Below, one piece after another: positions 8,693-18,045 of a stretch of DNA of 64,000 nt. Each line of letters opens with the position of its first letter. Position 1 is the first letter of the stretch. The notes under the pieces are model-generated. The model searched no databases. It was not told the DNA's origin and was given only the letters and a program-made list of their open reading frames with translations. Origin of the DNA: Clostridiales bacterium. Lineage in GTDB: Bacteria > Bacillota > Clostridia > Christensenellales > Aristaeellaceae. The position numbers and the translations under genes are program-made. The stretch is taken from assembly GCA_015056365.1 (NCBI GenBank), contig SVGM01000003.1:62001-126000 (forward strand). Reading direction: 5' to 3'.

Positions 8693-10465
8693 ATGCCCGA
8701 GATTCATGGTAATTTGGAAGGTATCCGGAAAAGTGTTCTCGATGAGATGACTGCATTTTATGATGTGCAGCTGGATGCCGATGTTTTTATGCCGCAGGAC
8801 TTGCTTCAAAGCCTCTGCGGCTATTCTGCGTTTTTGAATCGGGAGGTTGCACTGTACATTACCCGCGATGGCGAGATCGCGGACGTGTTTATCGGCAAAT
8901 CCTCCAGCATTGATTTGCCGGATATCCGTCTGCGCCGCAGCGAGCGCAGGCTTTCCATGATTCGTTGTATTCATACCCATCCGAGCGGATACGGCGAACT
9001 CAGCGACGTGGATATCAGTGCATTGACCAGTATGCGCTTTGACGCGATGTGCGCCGTAGGCGTAGCTGAGGATGGTCATCCCACTAGCACCCAATGTGCT
9101 TTTTTGGATCCCTCGTCTCCTGACGGCGTTAATCGTACCGAACTGCTTAACGCCAGAAAGATGCCGCAGACCGAGTGGATGCAGATGATTGAGGACGCTG
9201 ACAAGGCCTATTATGCTGAAGCCAAGCCCGAAAAGAATGAGCACGAACGTGCCGTGCTGGTTGGCATTGAGAGCGAGCAATCTTTGGATGAGCTCGAAGA
9301 ACTGGCCAAAACTGCCGGCGCGGAAACCGTTCTGAGAGTGCTGCAAAAGCGTCCCTCTCCGGATACTGCCTTTTGCATTGGCCGCGGCAAAGCTGAGGAA
9401 CTTGCGCTTCGCTGTCAGGCAGTCAATGCGGATCTGGTGATCTTCGATAACGAACTCAGCGGCGTGATGCAAAAGAATCTGGAAGAGCTGCTCCGCGTTA
9501 AGGTCATTGACCGTACTGCTTTGATTCTGGATATTTTTGCCGCCCGTGCCTCTACCCGCGAAGGTAAATTGCAGGTAGAGATGGCACAGCTGCAGTACCG
9601 CAGTCAGCGTTTGCTCGGTCAGGGTCTTGTTCTGAGCCGTCTTGCCGGCGGCATCGGTACTCGCGGGCCCGGCGAAACCAAGCTGGAAGTCAACCGCAGG
9701 CGTATTCGTGACCGTCTGACCGATTTGCGCCGTGAACTGGAGCAGATCGAAAAACAGCGCAATCTTCGCAGACAGAGCCGTGAAAAAGGCGGCATTCCGC
9801 TGGTTGCACTGGTTGGTTACACCAACGCAGGTAAATCCACGCTTTTCAACCTCCTGACAGGCTCTGGCGTGTATGTGATGGATCAGCTGTTTGCCACGCT
9901 GGACAGCGTTAGCAGGCCTACAATTCTTCCTCACGGCGGGAAGATTTTGCTGGTTGATACCGTTGGATTTATCAGGAAACTTCCCCATGAGCTGGTGAAG
10001 GCCTTCCGCGCAACGCTGGAGGAAGCCAAGCTGGCAGATGTGCTGGTTCTGGTATCTGACGGCGCGGACAGCGAGCTTCCCAGCCGCCACCGTACTGTGG
10101 AAGAAGTCCTGGATAGCCTTGGTGCCACGGACGCTCCCAGAATCGACGCACTAAACAAATGCGACCTTGTGGATGCTGACGACGATCTCATGCCGGGAGC
10201 AGTGCGGATCAGCGCCAAAACCGGCGCCGGTATTGATGAACTTCTGACGCGGATCGAAGAAGCGTTGGATGCAGGTACACAGGAAGTACAATTCCTTCTG
10301 CCATTCGCCAATTATCAGCTTTTAGCCAAACTCCGAAAAATGGGCAGCATCCTCAAAGAGGAATACAACGATGAAGGTGCTTTGCTGACCATGCGCCTTG
10401 AAGCATCCGATATTGCGTATGCCTGTGAGCACGGCGCGAAAATGGTGGATAATATCAGAAAGTAG
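8693..10465 (+). CDS. hflX: GTPase HflX with N-terminal JAMM/RadC-like domain
   Basis: 590-residue ribosome-associated GTPase; HflX splits stalled or idle 70S ribosomes. Residues about 180-365 are the HflX N-domain and coiled coil (GTRGPGETKLEVNRRRIRDR), and the G domain has GYTNAGKST (375-383), DTVGF, NKCD and SAKTGAG. The first 170 residues are extra: they contain HTHPSGYGELSDVD (94-107), the HxHPSG-x(n)-SxxD zinc pattern of RadC/JAB domains. Start at 8693 is preceded by AAAGGA. It sits 30 bases after iscU; a promoter for the next operon follows its stop. Confidence 0.92.
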   Translation: MPEIHGNLEGIRKSVLDEMTAFYDVQLDADVFMPQDLLQSLCGYSAFLNREVALYITRDGEIADVFIGKSSSIDLPDIRLRRSERRLSMIRCIHTHPSGYGELSDVDISALTSMRFDAMCAVGVAEDGHPTSTQCAFLDPSSPDGVNRTELLNARKMPQTEWMQMIEDADKAYYAEAKPEKNEHERAVLVGIESEQSLDELEELAKTAGAETVLRVLQKRPSPDTAFCIGRGKAEELALRCQAVNADLVIFDNELSGVMQKNLEELLRVKVIDRTALILDIFAARASTREGKLQVEMAQLQYRSQRLLGQGLVLSRLAGGIGTRGPGETKLEVNRRRIRDRLTDLRRELEQIEKQRNLRRQSREKGGIPLVALVGYTNAGKSTLFNLLTGSGVYVMDQLFATLDSVSRPTILPHGGKILLVDTVGFIRKLPHELVKAFRATLEEAKLADVLVLVSDGADSELPSRHRTVEEVLDSLGATDAPRIDALNKCDLVDADDDLMPGAVRISAKTGAGIDELLTRIEEALDAGTQEVQFLLPFANYQLLAKLRKMGSILKEEYNDEGALLTMRLEASDIAYACEHGAKMVDNIRK

Positions 10466-10494
10466 TTGCTAAAATATTACGGAAATGATACAAT
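10466..10494 (+). promoter_or_regulatory. Sigma-A promoter for the M15B-parAB operon
   Basis: TTGCTA (10466-10471), 17-bp spacer, TGA-TACAAT (extended -10, 10489-10494). The -35 box overlaps the end of hflX. Confidence 0.75.
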
Positions 10495-10516
10495 GTATCG
10501 AAGGGAGTGAGGGGAA

Positions 10517-11206
10517 ATGCTGCTTGGCAAAGTGATTTCGATTGTCGCTTTATCCGCTGCGCTGCTGGATGGCAGCATGGATGTTGCCATGCCCGACAAG
10601 AATATTGACGGACGTGTGTTTTTGGTCAATCGTCAGCATGCGCTCAGCCAGTATTATGCCCCCATCGACCTTCGAAAAACCGAAGTTTACGGTATGTCGC
10701 AGAGTATGCGTGATGAAGCGGCGACGGCGCTGGAAAGCCTTTTCGCTGCTGCCAAGGAGGCAGGCGTTCCGCTCTCTTCGGTGTCAGGCTACCGCAGCTA
10801 CAGCAAACAGGCCACTATTTATCAGCGTAAGGTTGCCAATACCGGTAGTGAAAAAGAGGCAGACCGCCTTGTGGCCCGCGCCGGTACCAGCGAGCATCAG
10901 CTTGGATTGGCGATGGACGTTGCTCGAAAGGGAACCTCTTCGCTCAACAGCGGCTTTGCAAAGACCAAAGAAGGCCAATGGGTCTATCAGAATGCCCACC
11001 GCTTTGGCTTTATCGTACGCTATCCGGAAGGTTATGAGGACATTACCGGCTACGATTACGAGCCCTGGCACATCCGCTATGTCGGCGTTGAATATGCTAC
11101 CGCTATTTTCAACTCCGGCGTCCCGATGGAAACCTACATGTCCGGCCACCGTCTTGAGATTTACGACTTTCTGATCCATCAAGTAACGAACGAGGTGCTC
11201 CCATGA
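10517..11206 (+). CDS. M15B D-alanyl-D-alanine carboxypeptidase (VanY-like), first copy
   Basis: 229-residue zinc peptidase that removes the terminal D-Ala from peptidoglycan stem peptides or, in related enzymes, an L-Ala/D-Ala bond. Family landmarks are SGYRSYSKQ (90-98), the zinc ligands H127 and D134 in SEHQLGLAMDV, and H185 in EPWHIRYVG; all are intact. The N-terminus has a short hydrophobic stretch (about 5-17) compatible with a weak signal or anchor. First gene of an operon M15B-M15B-parA-parB-M15B; its stop overlaps the next start in ATGATGA. Confidence 0.88.
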   Translation: MLLGKVISIVALSAALLDGSMDVAMPDKNIDGRVFLVNRQHALSQYYAPIDLRKTEVYGMSQSMRDEAATALESLFAAAKEAGVPLSSVSGYRSYSKQATIYQRKVANTGSEKEADRLVARAGTSEHQLGLAMDVARKGTSSLNSGFAKTKEGQWVYQNAHRFGFIVRYPEGYEDITGYDYEPWHIRYVGVEYATAIFNSGVPMETYMSGHRLEIYDFLIHQVTNEVLP

Positions 11207-12105
11207 TGAAATCTGCTGGTTCCTTCCTGGCGATCGTACTGTGCATCTGTCTGCTTTTCACCGGCACCTTTGCAGTTGCTGAGTCTTCGGACGAACCCAA
11301 GGTTGAATGGACGTATCCTGTGTCCGTCACTGCGCTGCAGTCACCGTATCTGATCCTTGTCAATGCGGACAACCTTCTGGACAAGAGCTACAAGCCTTCT
11401 CCGCTGGTCAAGGTAAAGAACGTCAAGCGCGCCACTTCCGCCACTGTTGAGCTGGAAGAGACCACCGCCAACGCTTTGAAGGCGATGTATGACGATGCTT
11501 TGCTGGTTACCGAGTATACGTATGTACGCAAGGATGGCACCTCTGTCACGCAAGAGTTTCCTGATGGCATGACCTTGTATCTCAAGAGCGGGTACCGCAG
11601 CTATGGCACGCAAGCCACTACATATGCAAACTATCTTGCTCGCAATAACAACGTCGATGACGGCTATGTCGCCAAACCCGGCGCTAGTGAGCATCAGAGC
11701 GGCTTATGTTTCGACATTCTGAACAAAAAATTCGCTGGCCTCGACCGCATGACGCAGGATTTCAAGCATGAACCCGAAGCTCAGTGGATGAAGGAGAACT
11801 GCGCGACCTATGGTTTTATTCTCCGTTTCCCTGAGGATAAGGAAGAAGAAACTGGCATCAAGTTTGAGCCCTGGCATTTCCGCTATGTGGGCAAGGAAGT
11901 TGCCGGTTATGTAATGTCAACCGATATGTCTTTCGAAGAATTTACGGTTGAAAGCCAGAAGGCGCTGGATGACTTTGTCGCCAACGGCGGCAATATCGAA
12001 GAACAGATGGATTATGAATTCCGCACGATGAATGATCCGCCTGAGAGCAAAGTGCTGGATGTGTACGGCGAAGATGGCGATCCTGAAATTAGCCTGTCGC
12101 TGTAA
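11203..12105 (+). CDS. M15B D-alanyl-D-alanine carboxypeptidase (VanY-like), second copy
   Basis: 300-residue secreted or anchored paralogue of the preceding gene. A signal peptide is clear (residues 1-26, FLAIVLCICLLFTGTFAVAES). The catalytic core is intact: SGYRSYGTQ (129-137), zinc ligands H164 and D171 in SEHQSGLCFD, and H225 in EPWHFRYVG. It has an extra N-terminal domain of about 90 residues and an acidic C-terminal tail. ParA starts 48 bases downstream. Confidence 0.88.
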   Translation: MMKSAGSFLAIVLCICLLFTGTFAVAESSDEPKVEWTYPVSVTALQSPYLILVNADNLLDKSYKPSPLVKVKNVKRATSATVELEETTANALKAMYDDALLVTEYTYVRKDGTSVTQEFPDGMTLYLKSGYRSYGTQATTYANYLARNNNVDDGYVAKPGASEHQSGLCFDILNKKFAGLDRMTQDFKHEPEAQWMKENCATYGFILRFPEDKEEETGIKFEPWHFRYVGKEVAGYVMSTDMSFEEFTVESQKALDDFVANGGNIEEQMDYEFRTMNDPPESKVLDVYGEDGDPEISLSL

Positions 12106-12152
12106 TCAATTATGTGCAAACTACAAAATGAACAGATGATGTGAGGGCTACC

Positions 12153-12911
12153 ATGGGTAAGATTATCGCCATTACCAACCAGAAGGGCGGCGTAGGGAAG
12201 ACAACGACGTCCATTAATCTGACAGCGTGCATTGCCGAGGCTGGCAAGAAAGTGTTGCTGGTTGACCTGGACCCGCAGGGCAACAGCACCAGTGGCCTGG
12301 GTCTGCGGGCTGGCACCAATTCCGTTTATGAAGCCGTAATGGGCCGGACGCCTGTAACTGCCTGCATTGTTCAATCTTGCGTGAAGAATTTGCATGTACT
12401 TCCTGCTGACATTCGCCTTGCAGGCGCAGAACTGGAACTGGTGGAGCTTGACGAACGTGAATACCGCCTTAAGAGCATTCTTAAGCTGGTTGAAAATCAA
12501 TATGATTTTATTTTCGTCGATTGTCCGCCCTCTCTGAGTCTTCTTACGGTAAATGCTCTGGCGGTCGCTCGCCGTGTGCTGATTCCCATTCAGTGCGAAT
12601 ATTACGCACTCGAAGGCGTAACCAGCCTGATGAACACCATCAATCGAGTCAAGCAAAGCTTCAACCCCGGACTTGATATCGAAGGTATCCTGTTGACCAT
12701 GCTGGATGGCCGCACCAATCTGGGCCTTCAGGTTGTGGATTCTGTCAAGAAGCATTTCAGGGACAAGGTTTTCTCTGTGGCCATTCCCAGAAACGTTCGT
12801 CTTGGCGAAGCCCCCAGTCATGGCCTGCCCATTCATCTCTATGATCCCCGCAGTATCGGTGCGGAGAGCTACCGGCAGCTTGCCAAAGAATTGATTCGCA
12901 GAAATCGCTGA
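12153..12911 (+). CDS. parA: ParA/Soj chromosome partitioning ATPase
   Basis: 252-residue deviant-Walker ATPase that forms a nucleoid-bound gradient followed by ParB-parS. Motifs: [10 protein letters not shown] (residues 9-18), DLDPQGNST (Walker A', about 40-48), and [11 protein letters not shown]. No N-terminal helix-turn-helix extension is present, so it is the chromosomal (Soj) type rather than a plasmid type Ia ParA. ATG at 12153 has TGAGGG upstream; the frame opens at a GTG four codons earlier. It sits between two VanY-like genes and parB, not beside gidB/rnpA as near most origins. Confidence 0.94.
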   Translation: MGKIIAITNQKGGVGKTTTSINLTACIAEAGKKVLLVDLDPQGNSTSGLGLRAGTNSVYEAVMGRTPVTACIVQSCVKNLHVLPADIRLAGAELELVELDEREYRLKSILKLVENQYDFIFVDCPPSLSLLTVNALAVARRVLIPIQCEYYALEGVTSLMNTINRVKQSFNPGLDIEGILLTMLDGRTNLGLQVVDSVKKHFRDKVFSVAIPRNVRLGEAPSHGLPIHLYDPRSIGAESYRQLAKELIRRNR

Positions 12912-12938
12912 TTACTGCTCATGTAAGGAGCGTTGCTA

Positions 12939-13793
12939 ATGAAACGACCCGGACTCGGCAGAGGACTTGATGTTCTCCTGCCTCAAACCGAAGAACTGCT
13001 TCAGACAGTTGTTCGGGATATCGCCATTGACGAGATCGACCCCAATGCTTCTCAGCCCAGACGTGAGTTTGACAAGGAAGCACTGGAACAGCTTTCCCAG
13101 AGTATTCTGGAAGCCGGCGTTCTTTCTCCCATCCTTGTGGTTGAGGAAGGCTCCCGCTATCGCATCGTAGCCGGTGAAAGACGCTATCGCGCCTCCCGCA
13201 TGGCCGGCCTGAGCACGATTCCCTGCATCGTTCGTAACTTGACGAACACGCAGCAGATGGAAGCCGCCCTGATCGAGAACCTGCAGCGCCAGGATCTGAA
13301 CCCCATTGAAGAAGCCGCTGCGATTCGCAGTCTTATGAAAGAATGTGACTATACGCAGGAGCAGGCGGCCAAGCGCCTCGGAAAGAGTCGTCCCGCCATC
13401 GCTAATTCGCTCCGCTTGCTCAACCTGCCTGATGAGATTATCGCTCTGGTGAGCAGCGGCGAGCTTTCCGCCGGTCACGCACGCGTTTTGGCTGGTCTGG
13501 AATCTGAACAGCGCCAGTTGGAATTGGCGAAGCGAACCATCGACGAAGGCCTAAGCGTTCGTAAGTTGGAAGAAGCAGCCAAGGAGACGCCTGTTGTTCC
13601 TGTCCCGCCCCGCAAGGCGGCTCCCAAAACCATGTCGCCCGAACTGACCGCGTTCCAGGATGCGATGCGGGAAGCATTTGGCGTGAAAACGGTCGTCAAC
13701 GGAAATGATAAGAAGGGTAAGATCACCATTTCCTACAATAGTGCCCAGGAGTTAGAGATGCTCTTTGAGGCCGTAGGCAAATTATTGACCTAA
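12939..13793 (+). CDS. parB: ParB/Spo0J partition protein
   Basis: 284-residue DNA-binding CTPase-type partition protein. The N-terminal RPGLGRGLDVLLPQ is the ParA-stimulating tail, followed by the ParB CTP-binding fold (NASQPRREFDKEALEQLSQSI; GERRYRAS, ENLQRQDLNPIEEA) and the helix-turn-helix for parS (TQEQAAKRLGKSRPAIANSLRLLNLP). The C-terminal dimer domain ends at 284. AAGGAG lies eight bases before the ATG at 12939. No 16-bp parS palindrome close to TGTTTCACGTGAAACA was found in the window by eye. Confidence 0.94.
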   Translation: MKRPGLGRGLDVLLPQTEELLQTVVRDIAIDEIDPNASQPRREFDKEALEQLSQSILEAGVLSPILVVEEGSRYRIVAGERRYRASRMAGLSTIPCIVRNLTNTQQMEAALIENLQRQDLNPIEEAAAIRSLMKECDYTQEQAAKRLGKSRPAIANSLRLLNLPDEIIALVSSGELSAGHARVLAGLESEQRQLELAKRTIDEGLSVRKLEEAAKETPVVPVPPRKAAPKTMSPELTAFQDAMREAFGVKTVVNGNDKKGKITISYNSAQELEMLFEAVGKLLT

Positions 13794-13826
13794 CAGGTCG
13801 GAACCCTTGTTGAAAGGTGGTATAGT

Positions 13827-15002
13827 ATGCGCGTTAACGCCAATAAGAACGTCCATCAGATGAAGCGTGATCCTTATAAAACGTTGATGAGGGTTGCTCT
13901 GATTCTCCTTGCTGTTGTTTTGCTGGGCGCAGTTGCGTATTACTTGTGTTCCCTTGCCATCACAAACGATTATGCTGCCAAGCGTGATGAGATCATCCGT
14001 CAGAATGAAGAAAATGAGATCGCATTCAATACGCGTATGAATGAGCTTCGCAGCAGTCAGAATGCTTTCTTTGATGTGGAGACTGGCGAGGTGGTCACGG
14101 TCGAGTTGCCTTATTGGGAGAATACGATCGACGGTGCGCTTTGGCGTATCGAAGATGATGGAAAAACCGCACCAGAGAATACGCATGATATCGTAGCCGA
14201 TCGCAATGAGCTGATGCTCGGCGGTCTGATGCTGATCAATGCTTGGCATCCGTTGCCCTCTGAGTTTTCTGATGAGGCGCTGGTCGCCGTCGGCTCTACC
14301 AGCGGTTACAAGATTCCTGTTACTGATAACTCCGTCAAACTGTTCCGTCCCGCTTACGACGCTCTTTTTGAAGCGCTGGAGATCGCTGCCGGTCAAGGTC
14401 TTGAGAACTATCTGGTTCAAGAAGGCTATCGCTCCAACGATGCGCAGACTGAGCTGTTCAACAAGCGTATGGCTAAGCTGCAGGACAAATACAGCGGTGA
14501 TATTCTGATTGAGCAGACCAAAAAGGAAGTCAACTATCCTGGCACCAGTGAATATCAGACTGGTTTCTCGTTCTCCATGCGCCTCTATCCCAATCCGGAT
14601 GATCTGGAGTTTGTGGAAAGTCCTCAGGGCAAGTGGATGGTTGACAACAGCTGGCGTTATGGTATGGTTTTCCGTTTCCCCACTAAGGATTTTCCTGATG
14701 CCACCTGGGAGGATAAAAGCTATAAGACGGCAGTTAGTATTGAGCTGAATCTCTTCCGCTATGTAGGCAAAGCACATGCCGCAGCAATGCGTGTTATGAA
14801 CTTCTGCCTTGAGGAATATGTGGAGTTCCTCATGGAGCATCCTCATATTTCGATTTATGAGGATGGCGCTCTCAAGTATGAGATCTACCGCATTGCCGAT
14901 ACCAAAGAGGCTTCCTTCAATCTACCAGTACCCAATCCGTCTTCCTCCTACCAAGCCAGCTTTGATAACATGGGCGGTATCGTCCTTGCTTACAGCTATT
15001 AA
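13827..15002 (+). CDS. Membrane-anchored M15B-like pseudoenzyme, third copy
   Basis: 391 residues with an N-terminal cytoplasmic stub, one transmembrane helix (about 21-45), a charged helical linker, and an M15B fold (about 125-325). The fold is recognised by EGYRSNDAQ (199-207), the GTSEYQTGFSFS stretch (239-250) and RYVGK (311-315), each aligning with active motifs in the two upstream paralogues. All three zinc ligands are replaced: H to Y243, D to S250 and H to L309. Catalysis by the family mechanism is therefore unlikely; a regulatory or binding role is an inference. It follows parB by 33 bases with AAAGGTGG upstream and is followed by a terminator. Confidence 0.75.
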   Translation: MRVNANKNVHQMKRDPYKTLMRVALILLAVVLLGAVAYYLCSLAITNDYAAKRDEIIRQNEENEIAFNTRMNELRSSQNAFFDVETGEVVTVELPYWENTIDGALWRIEDDGKTAPENTHDIVADRNELMLGGLMLINAWHPLPSEFSDEALVAVGSTSGYKIPVTDNSVKLFRPAYDALFEALEIAAGQGLENYLVQEGYRSNDAQTELFNKRMAKLQDKYSGDILIEQTKKEVNYPGTSEYQTGFSFSMRLYPNPDDLEFVESPQGKWMVDNSWRYGMVFRFPTKDFPDATWEDKSYKTAVSIELNLFRYVGKAHAAAMRVMNFCLEEYVEFLMEHPHISIYEDGALKYEIYRIADTKEASFNLPVPNPSSSYQASFDNMGGIVLAYSY

Positions 15003-15016
15003 TTCACCGTTTTTTC

Positions 15017-15056
15017 ATCAGGCGGCGACAGACTTTCGTCGTTGCCTGATTTTTCT
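15017..15056 (+). terminator. Intrinsic terminator of the M15B-parAB operon
   Basis: Stem ATCAGGCGGCGAC (15017-15029) with GTCGTTGCCTGAT (15038-15050), one wobble pair, followed by TTTTTCT. Confidence 0.85.
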
Positions 15057-15079
15057 ATGCAAACGCGAGGTTTTCTCTG

Positions 15080-16702
15080 ATGAACAAATTCGATGCGCTA
15101 AAGACATACTTTGGCCATGACGATTTCCGTGAGGGACAGGGGGAGATCATTGACGCGCTGATGTCAGGCCGCGATGCACTGGGTATTATGCCTACCGGTT
15201 CCGGAAAATCAATGTGCTATCAAGTGCCTGCGTTAATGATGGATGGAATCGCGCTGGTCATTTCACCGCTGATCTCCCTGATGAAAGATCAGGTCATGGC
15301 GCTGAAAGCGGCCGGTGTTCCTGCTGCCTACATCAATAGCAGCCTCACCCCCGGTCAGCAGCAGGAGGCGATTCGTAGAGCAGTTAACGGCGCTTACAGA
15401 ATCATCTATGTTGCCCCTGAACGGCTGGAAGTGTCTCAGTTTCTGTCATTTGCCCAAAATGCGAAACTATCGTTGATTGCCGTTGACGAAGCCCATTGCG
15501 TTTCGCAGTGGGGACATGATTTCAGACCCAGTTATCTGAAGATTGCCGATTTCATCTGTCAATTGCCAAACCGACCGCCTCTTTGCGCCTTTACTGCCAC
15601 AGCGACGCGACAGGTACGCGAAGATATTCTCCAAATGCTTTCTTTGCAGAGCCCACTTGTCGTTTCCACGGGTTACAATCGTCCCAATCTTCATTTTTCA
15701 TCTGTCAAGCCAACCAATAAACTGAACTTTCTCTATGATTTTCTCAAAGGAATGGGGGAAAGGTGCGGCATCATTTATTGCTCCACCCGAAAGAACGTGG
15801 AAGACATCTGTGACCGTCTGCGCCTTCTGGGGTTTTCGACGACTCGTTACCATGCAGGATTGACAGATATCGAAAGGCAGCAGAACCAGGATGATTTCCG
15901 GATGGATCGCGCCAGGATCATGGTGGCGACCAATGCCTTCGGCATGGGAATCGACAAATCGGACGTTCGATTCGTGGTGCATTACAATATGCCCAAGGAT
16001 CTGGAAAGCTACTATCAGGAAGCAGGACGCGCCGGTCGCGACGGCGAAGCTGCGGAGTGTCTGTTGCTATATAGTGGTCAGGACGTGATCACGGCCAAGT
16101 GGATGATCGAGCGTGATCATGAGAATCCCGATCTTGACCCAGGCGAGATCGCCTCGCTCCGGGAGTGTGAACTGGAGCGCCTGAAACAGATGACCTTTTA
16201 TGCCACCTGCAAAAGCTGCTTGCGTCACTTCATTCTTCGCTACTTCGGCGAATTCGAAGCGGATGAGCACTGCGGACATTGTTCTGTATGTGACGGGGAC
16301 GAGTTTGAAGTGGACAGCGGTGTCTCCAGAAGAGCGAAAGGGAACAGGGCGGCAGAGGAGCTAAAATTGGAGAAGCGTATCGCTCGTGAGGCTCGGAAAG
16401 CCAGCTATTCCGGCGTAGAAACGAGCTTCTCTGCCTGGGAGAAGGCGCTTTACCAAAACCTTAAGGATCTGCGTAGCCTGCTGGCGCACCGCAGTCGAAT
16501 GCCTGCCTATACCATCTTCAGCGATGTCACGCTGCAGGATATGGTCAGGAAGCGACCGATGGATCTGGATAGTTTCCTGGATGTTTCGGGCGTCGGCGCA
16601 GCAAAGCAGCGCATTTATGGCGAGGCGTTTCTTGCGGTCATACGCGATGGGGCTGAACCAAACGATGCGTTGCTGCTGATGGATGCGCCCAACGAACCGT
16701 GA
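15080..16702 (+). CDS. recQ: RecQ family DNA helicase without winged-helix domain
   Basis: 540-residue 3'-5' DNA helicase. Motifs: GIMPTGSGKSMCYQ (Walker A), VDEAHCVSQWGHDFRPSY (DEAH), TATATRQV, and YQEAGRAGRDG (motif VI). The zinc-binding module follows (CKSCLRHFILRYFGE ... CGHCSVC, about 374-412), and a C-terminal HRDC domain begins near residue 455 (ALYQNLKDLRSLLAHRSRMPAY). Only about 45 residues, mostly charged, separate the zinc module from HRDC, where most RecQ proteins have a winged helix of about 100 residues. GAGG precedes the ATG. Confidence 0.92.
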   Translation: MNKFDALKTYFGHDDFREGQGEIIDALMSGRDALGIMPTGSGKSMCYQVPALMMDGIALVISPLISLMKDQVMALKAAGVPAAYINSSLTPGQQQEAIRRAVNGAYRIIYVAPERLEVSQFLSFAQNAKLSLIAVDEAHCVSQWGHDFRPSYLKIADFICQLPNRPPLCAFTATATRQVREDILQMLSLQSPLVVSTGYNRPNLHFSSVKPTNKLNFLYDFLKGMGERCGIIYCSTRKNVEDICDRLRLLGFSTTRYHAGLTDIERQQNQDDFRMDRARIMVATNAFGMGIDKSDVRFVVHYNMPKDLESYYQEAGRAGRDGEAAECLLLYSGQDVITAKWMIERDHENPDLDPGEIASLRECELERLKQMTFYATCKSCLRHFILRYFGEFEADEHCGHCSVCDGDEFEVDSGVSRRAKGNRAAEELKLEKRIAREARKASYSGVETSFSAWEKALYQNLKDLRSLLAHRSRMPAYTIFSDVTLQDMVRKRPMDLDSFLDVSGVGAAKQRIYGEAFLAVIRDGAEPNDALLLMDAPNEP

Positions 16703-16720
16703 TGACCGTTAAAGTTACAC

Positions 16721-16767
16721 ATCAAAAAGTTCGTGCAAACCTGTATGGTCTGCACGAACTTTTTGAT
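16721..16767. terminator. Bidirectional terminator between recQ and serS
   Basis: Perfect 17-bp inverted repeat (ATCAAAAAGTTCGTGCA at 16721-16737; complement at 16751-16767) with A-run and T-run at its ends, so it can end both convergent transcripts. Confidence 0.88.
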
Positions 16768-16773
16768 TGCGGT

Positions 16774-18045
16774 TTACTTGATGATATCGGTGCCCATGTA
16801 GGAAACGAGCGCCTCAGGAATGGTTACGGTGCCGTCTTCGTTCTGATAGTTCTCCAGAATGGCCGCTACGGTACGGCCAACAGCTACGCCGCTGCCATTG
16901 AGGGTATGTGCGAACTGGGGCTTGTCTTTGGGATTCTCGCGGAAACGGATACCGGCACGGCGTGCCTGGAAATCTTCGCAGTTGGAGCAGCTGGAAATCT
17001 CCACGTAGCGGCCGTAGCTGGGCATCCACACTTCGATATCATAGGTCTTGGCGGCGCTGAAGCCCATGTCGCCAGTGCACAGGGTCACTACGCGATAGGG
17101 CAGCCCCAACAGCTGCAGTACCTTCTCGGCAGAAGCAGTCATGGTTTCCAGTTCATCATAGCTCTGATCGGGCTTGGCGATCTTGACCATCTCTACCTTG
17201 TTGAACTGATGCTGACGGATCAGACCGCGGGTATCGCGGCCGGCGCTGCCAGCCTCGGCACGGAAGCAGGTGGAGTAAGCACAGTGACGGATGGGCAGCT
17301 GAGCGCCGTCCAGGATCATTTCGCGGTACATATTGGTCACGGGCACCTCGGCGGTGGGAATCAGGAAGGTGTCCTTGTCCACTTTGTAGGCGTCTTCTTC
17401 AAACTTGGGCAGCTGGCCGGTACCGGTCATGGTGCTGCGGGTGACCATGTAGGGTGGATAAATCTCGTCGTAGCCGTTCTCCACATGGGTGTTGAGGAAG
17501 AAGTTGATGATGGCGCGTTCCAGACGTGCGCCCAGACCGCGGTACACAGTGAAACGTGCGCCGGAGATCTTGGCGGCAGTATCCCAGTCCAGAATGCCCA
17601 GATCGGTACCGATATCCCAGTGGGGTTTGGGTTCCCAGGCGAATTCGCGGGGAGTACCCCAGCGGCGCTGCTCCACGTTATCGCTGTCATCTTTGCCAAC
17701 GGGAACGCTGGCATGGGGGAAATTGGGCACGTTCATGAGGAAGTCGTTCATTGCTTCCTCCAGCTTGGCGATTTCGGCGTCGGTGGCAGCGATTTCATCC
17801 CCCAGGGCGCGCATCTTTTCCATGATGGCAGCGGTCTCGGTTTCGTCCGCGCCGCGCTTCTTGGCCATGCCGATTTCCTTGCTGGTGGCATTGCGCAGAG
17901 CTTTCTTTTCTTCCACTTCGGTCATCAGCTTGCGGCGCTGTTCATCCTGTGCAAGGAACTCATCCAGAGAAATGTCCTTGTTGCGGGCTTTGAGAGCGTC
18001 GATCAGCTCCTGAGGATTCTGACGGATACGTTTGATGTCAAGCAT
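16774..18045 (-). CDS. serS: Seryl-tRNA synthetase
   Basis: 423-residue class II synthetase charging tRNA-Ser. The N-terminal tRNA-binding coiled coil covers about residues 1-110, motif 2 is [25 protein letters not shown] around residue 258-282 (only its key FRAEAG and RGLIRQHQF blocks are diagnostic), and motif 3 is [17 protein letters not shown] near 380. AGGAGG precedes the ATG. Expression is controlled by the T-box leader and promoter immediately upstream. Confidence 0.96.
   Translation of the reverse strand: MLDIKRIRQNPQELIDALKARNKDISLDEFLAQDEQRRKLMTEVEEKKALRNATSKEIGMAKKRGADETETAAIMEKMRALGDEIAATDAEIAKLEEAMNDFLMNVPNFPHASVPVGKDDSDNVEQRRWGTPREFAWEPKPHWDIGTDLGILDWDTAAKISGARFTVYRGLGARLERAIINFFLNTHVENGYDEIYPPYMVTRSTMTGTGQLPKFEEDAYKVDKDTFLIPTAEVPVTNMYREMILDGAQLPIRHCAYSTCFRAEAGSAGRDTRGLIRQHQFNKVEMVKIAKPDQSYDELETMTASAEKVLQLLGLPYRVVTLCTGDMGFSAAKTYDIEVWMPSYGRYVEISSCSNCEDFQARRAGIRFRENPKDKPQFAHTLNGSGVAVGRTVAAILENYQNEDGTVTIPEALVSYMGTDIIK

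Noticed and set aside
8672..10090. Antisense frame opposite hflX, 472 codons
   Set aside because: No motif, no start signal, and overlaps an intact GTPase.
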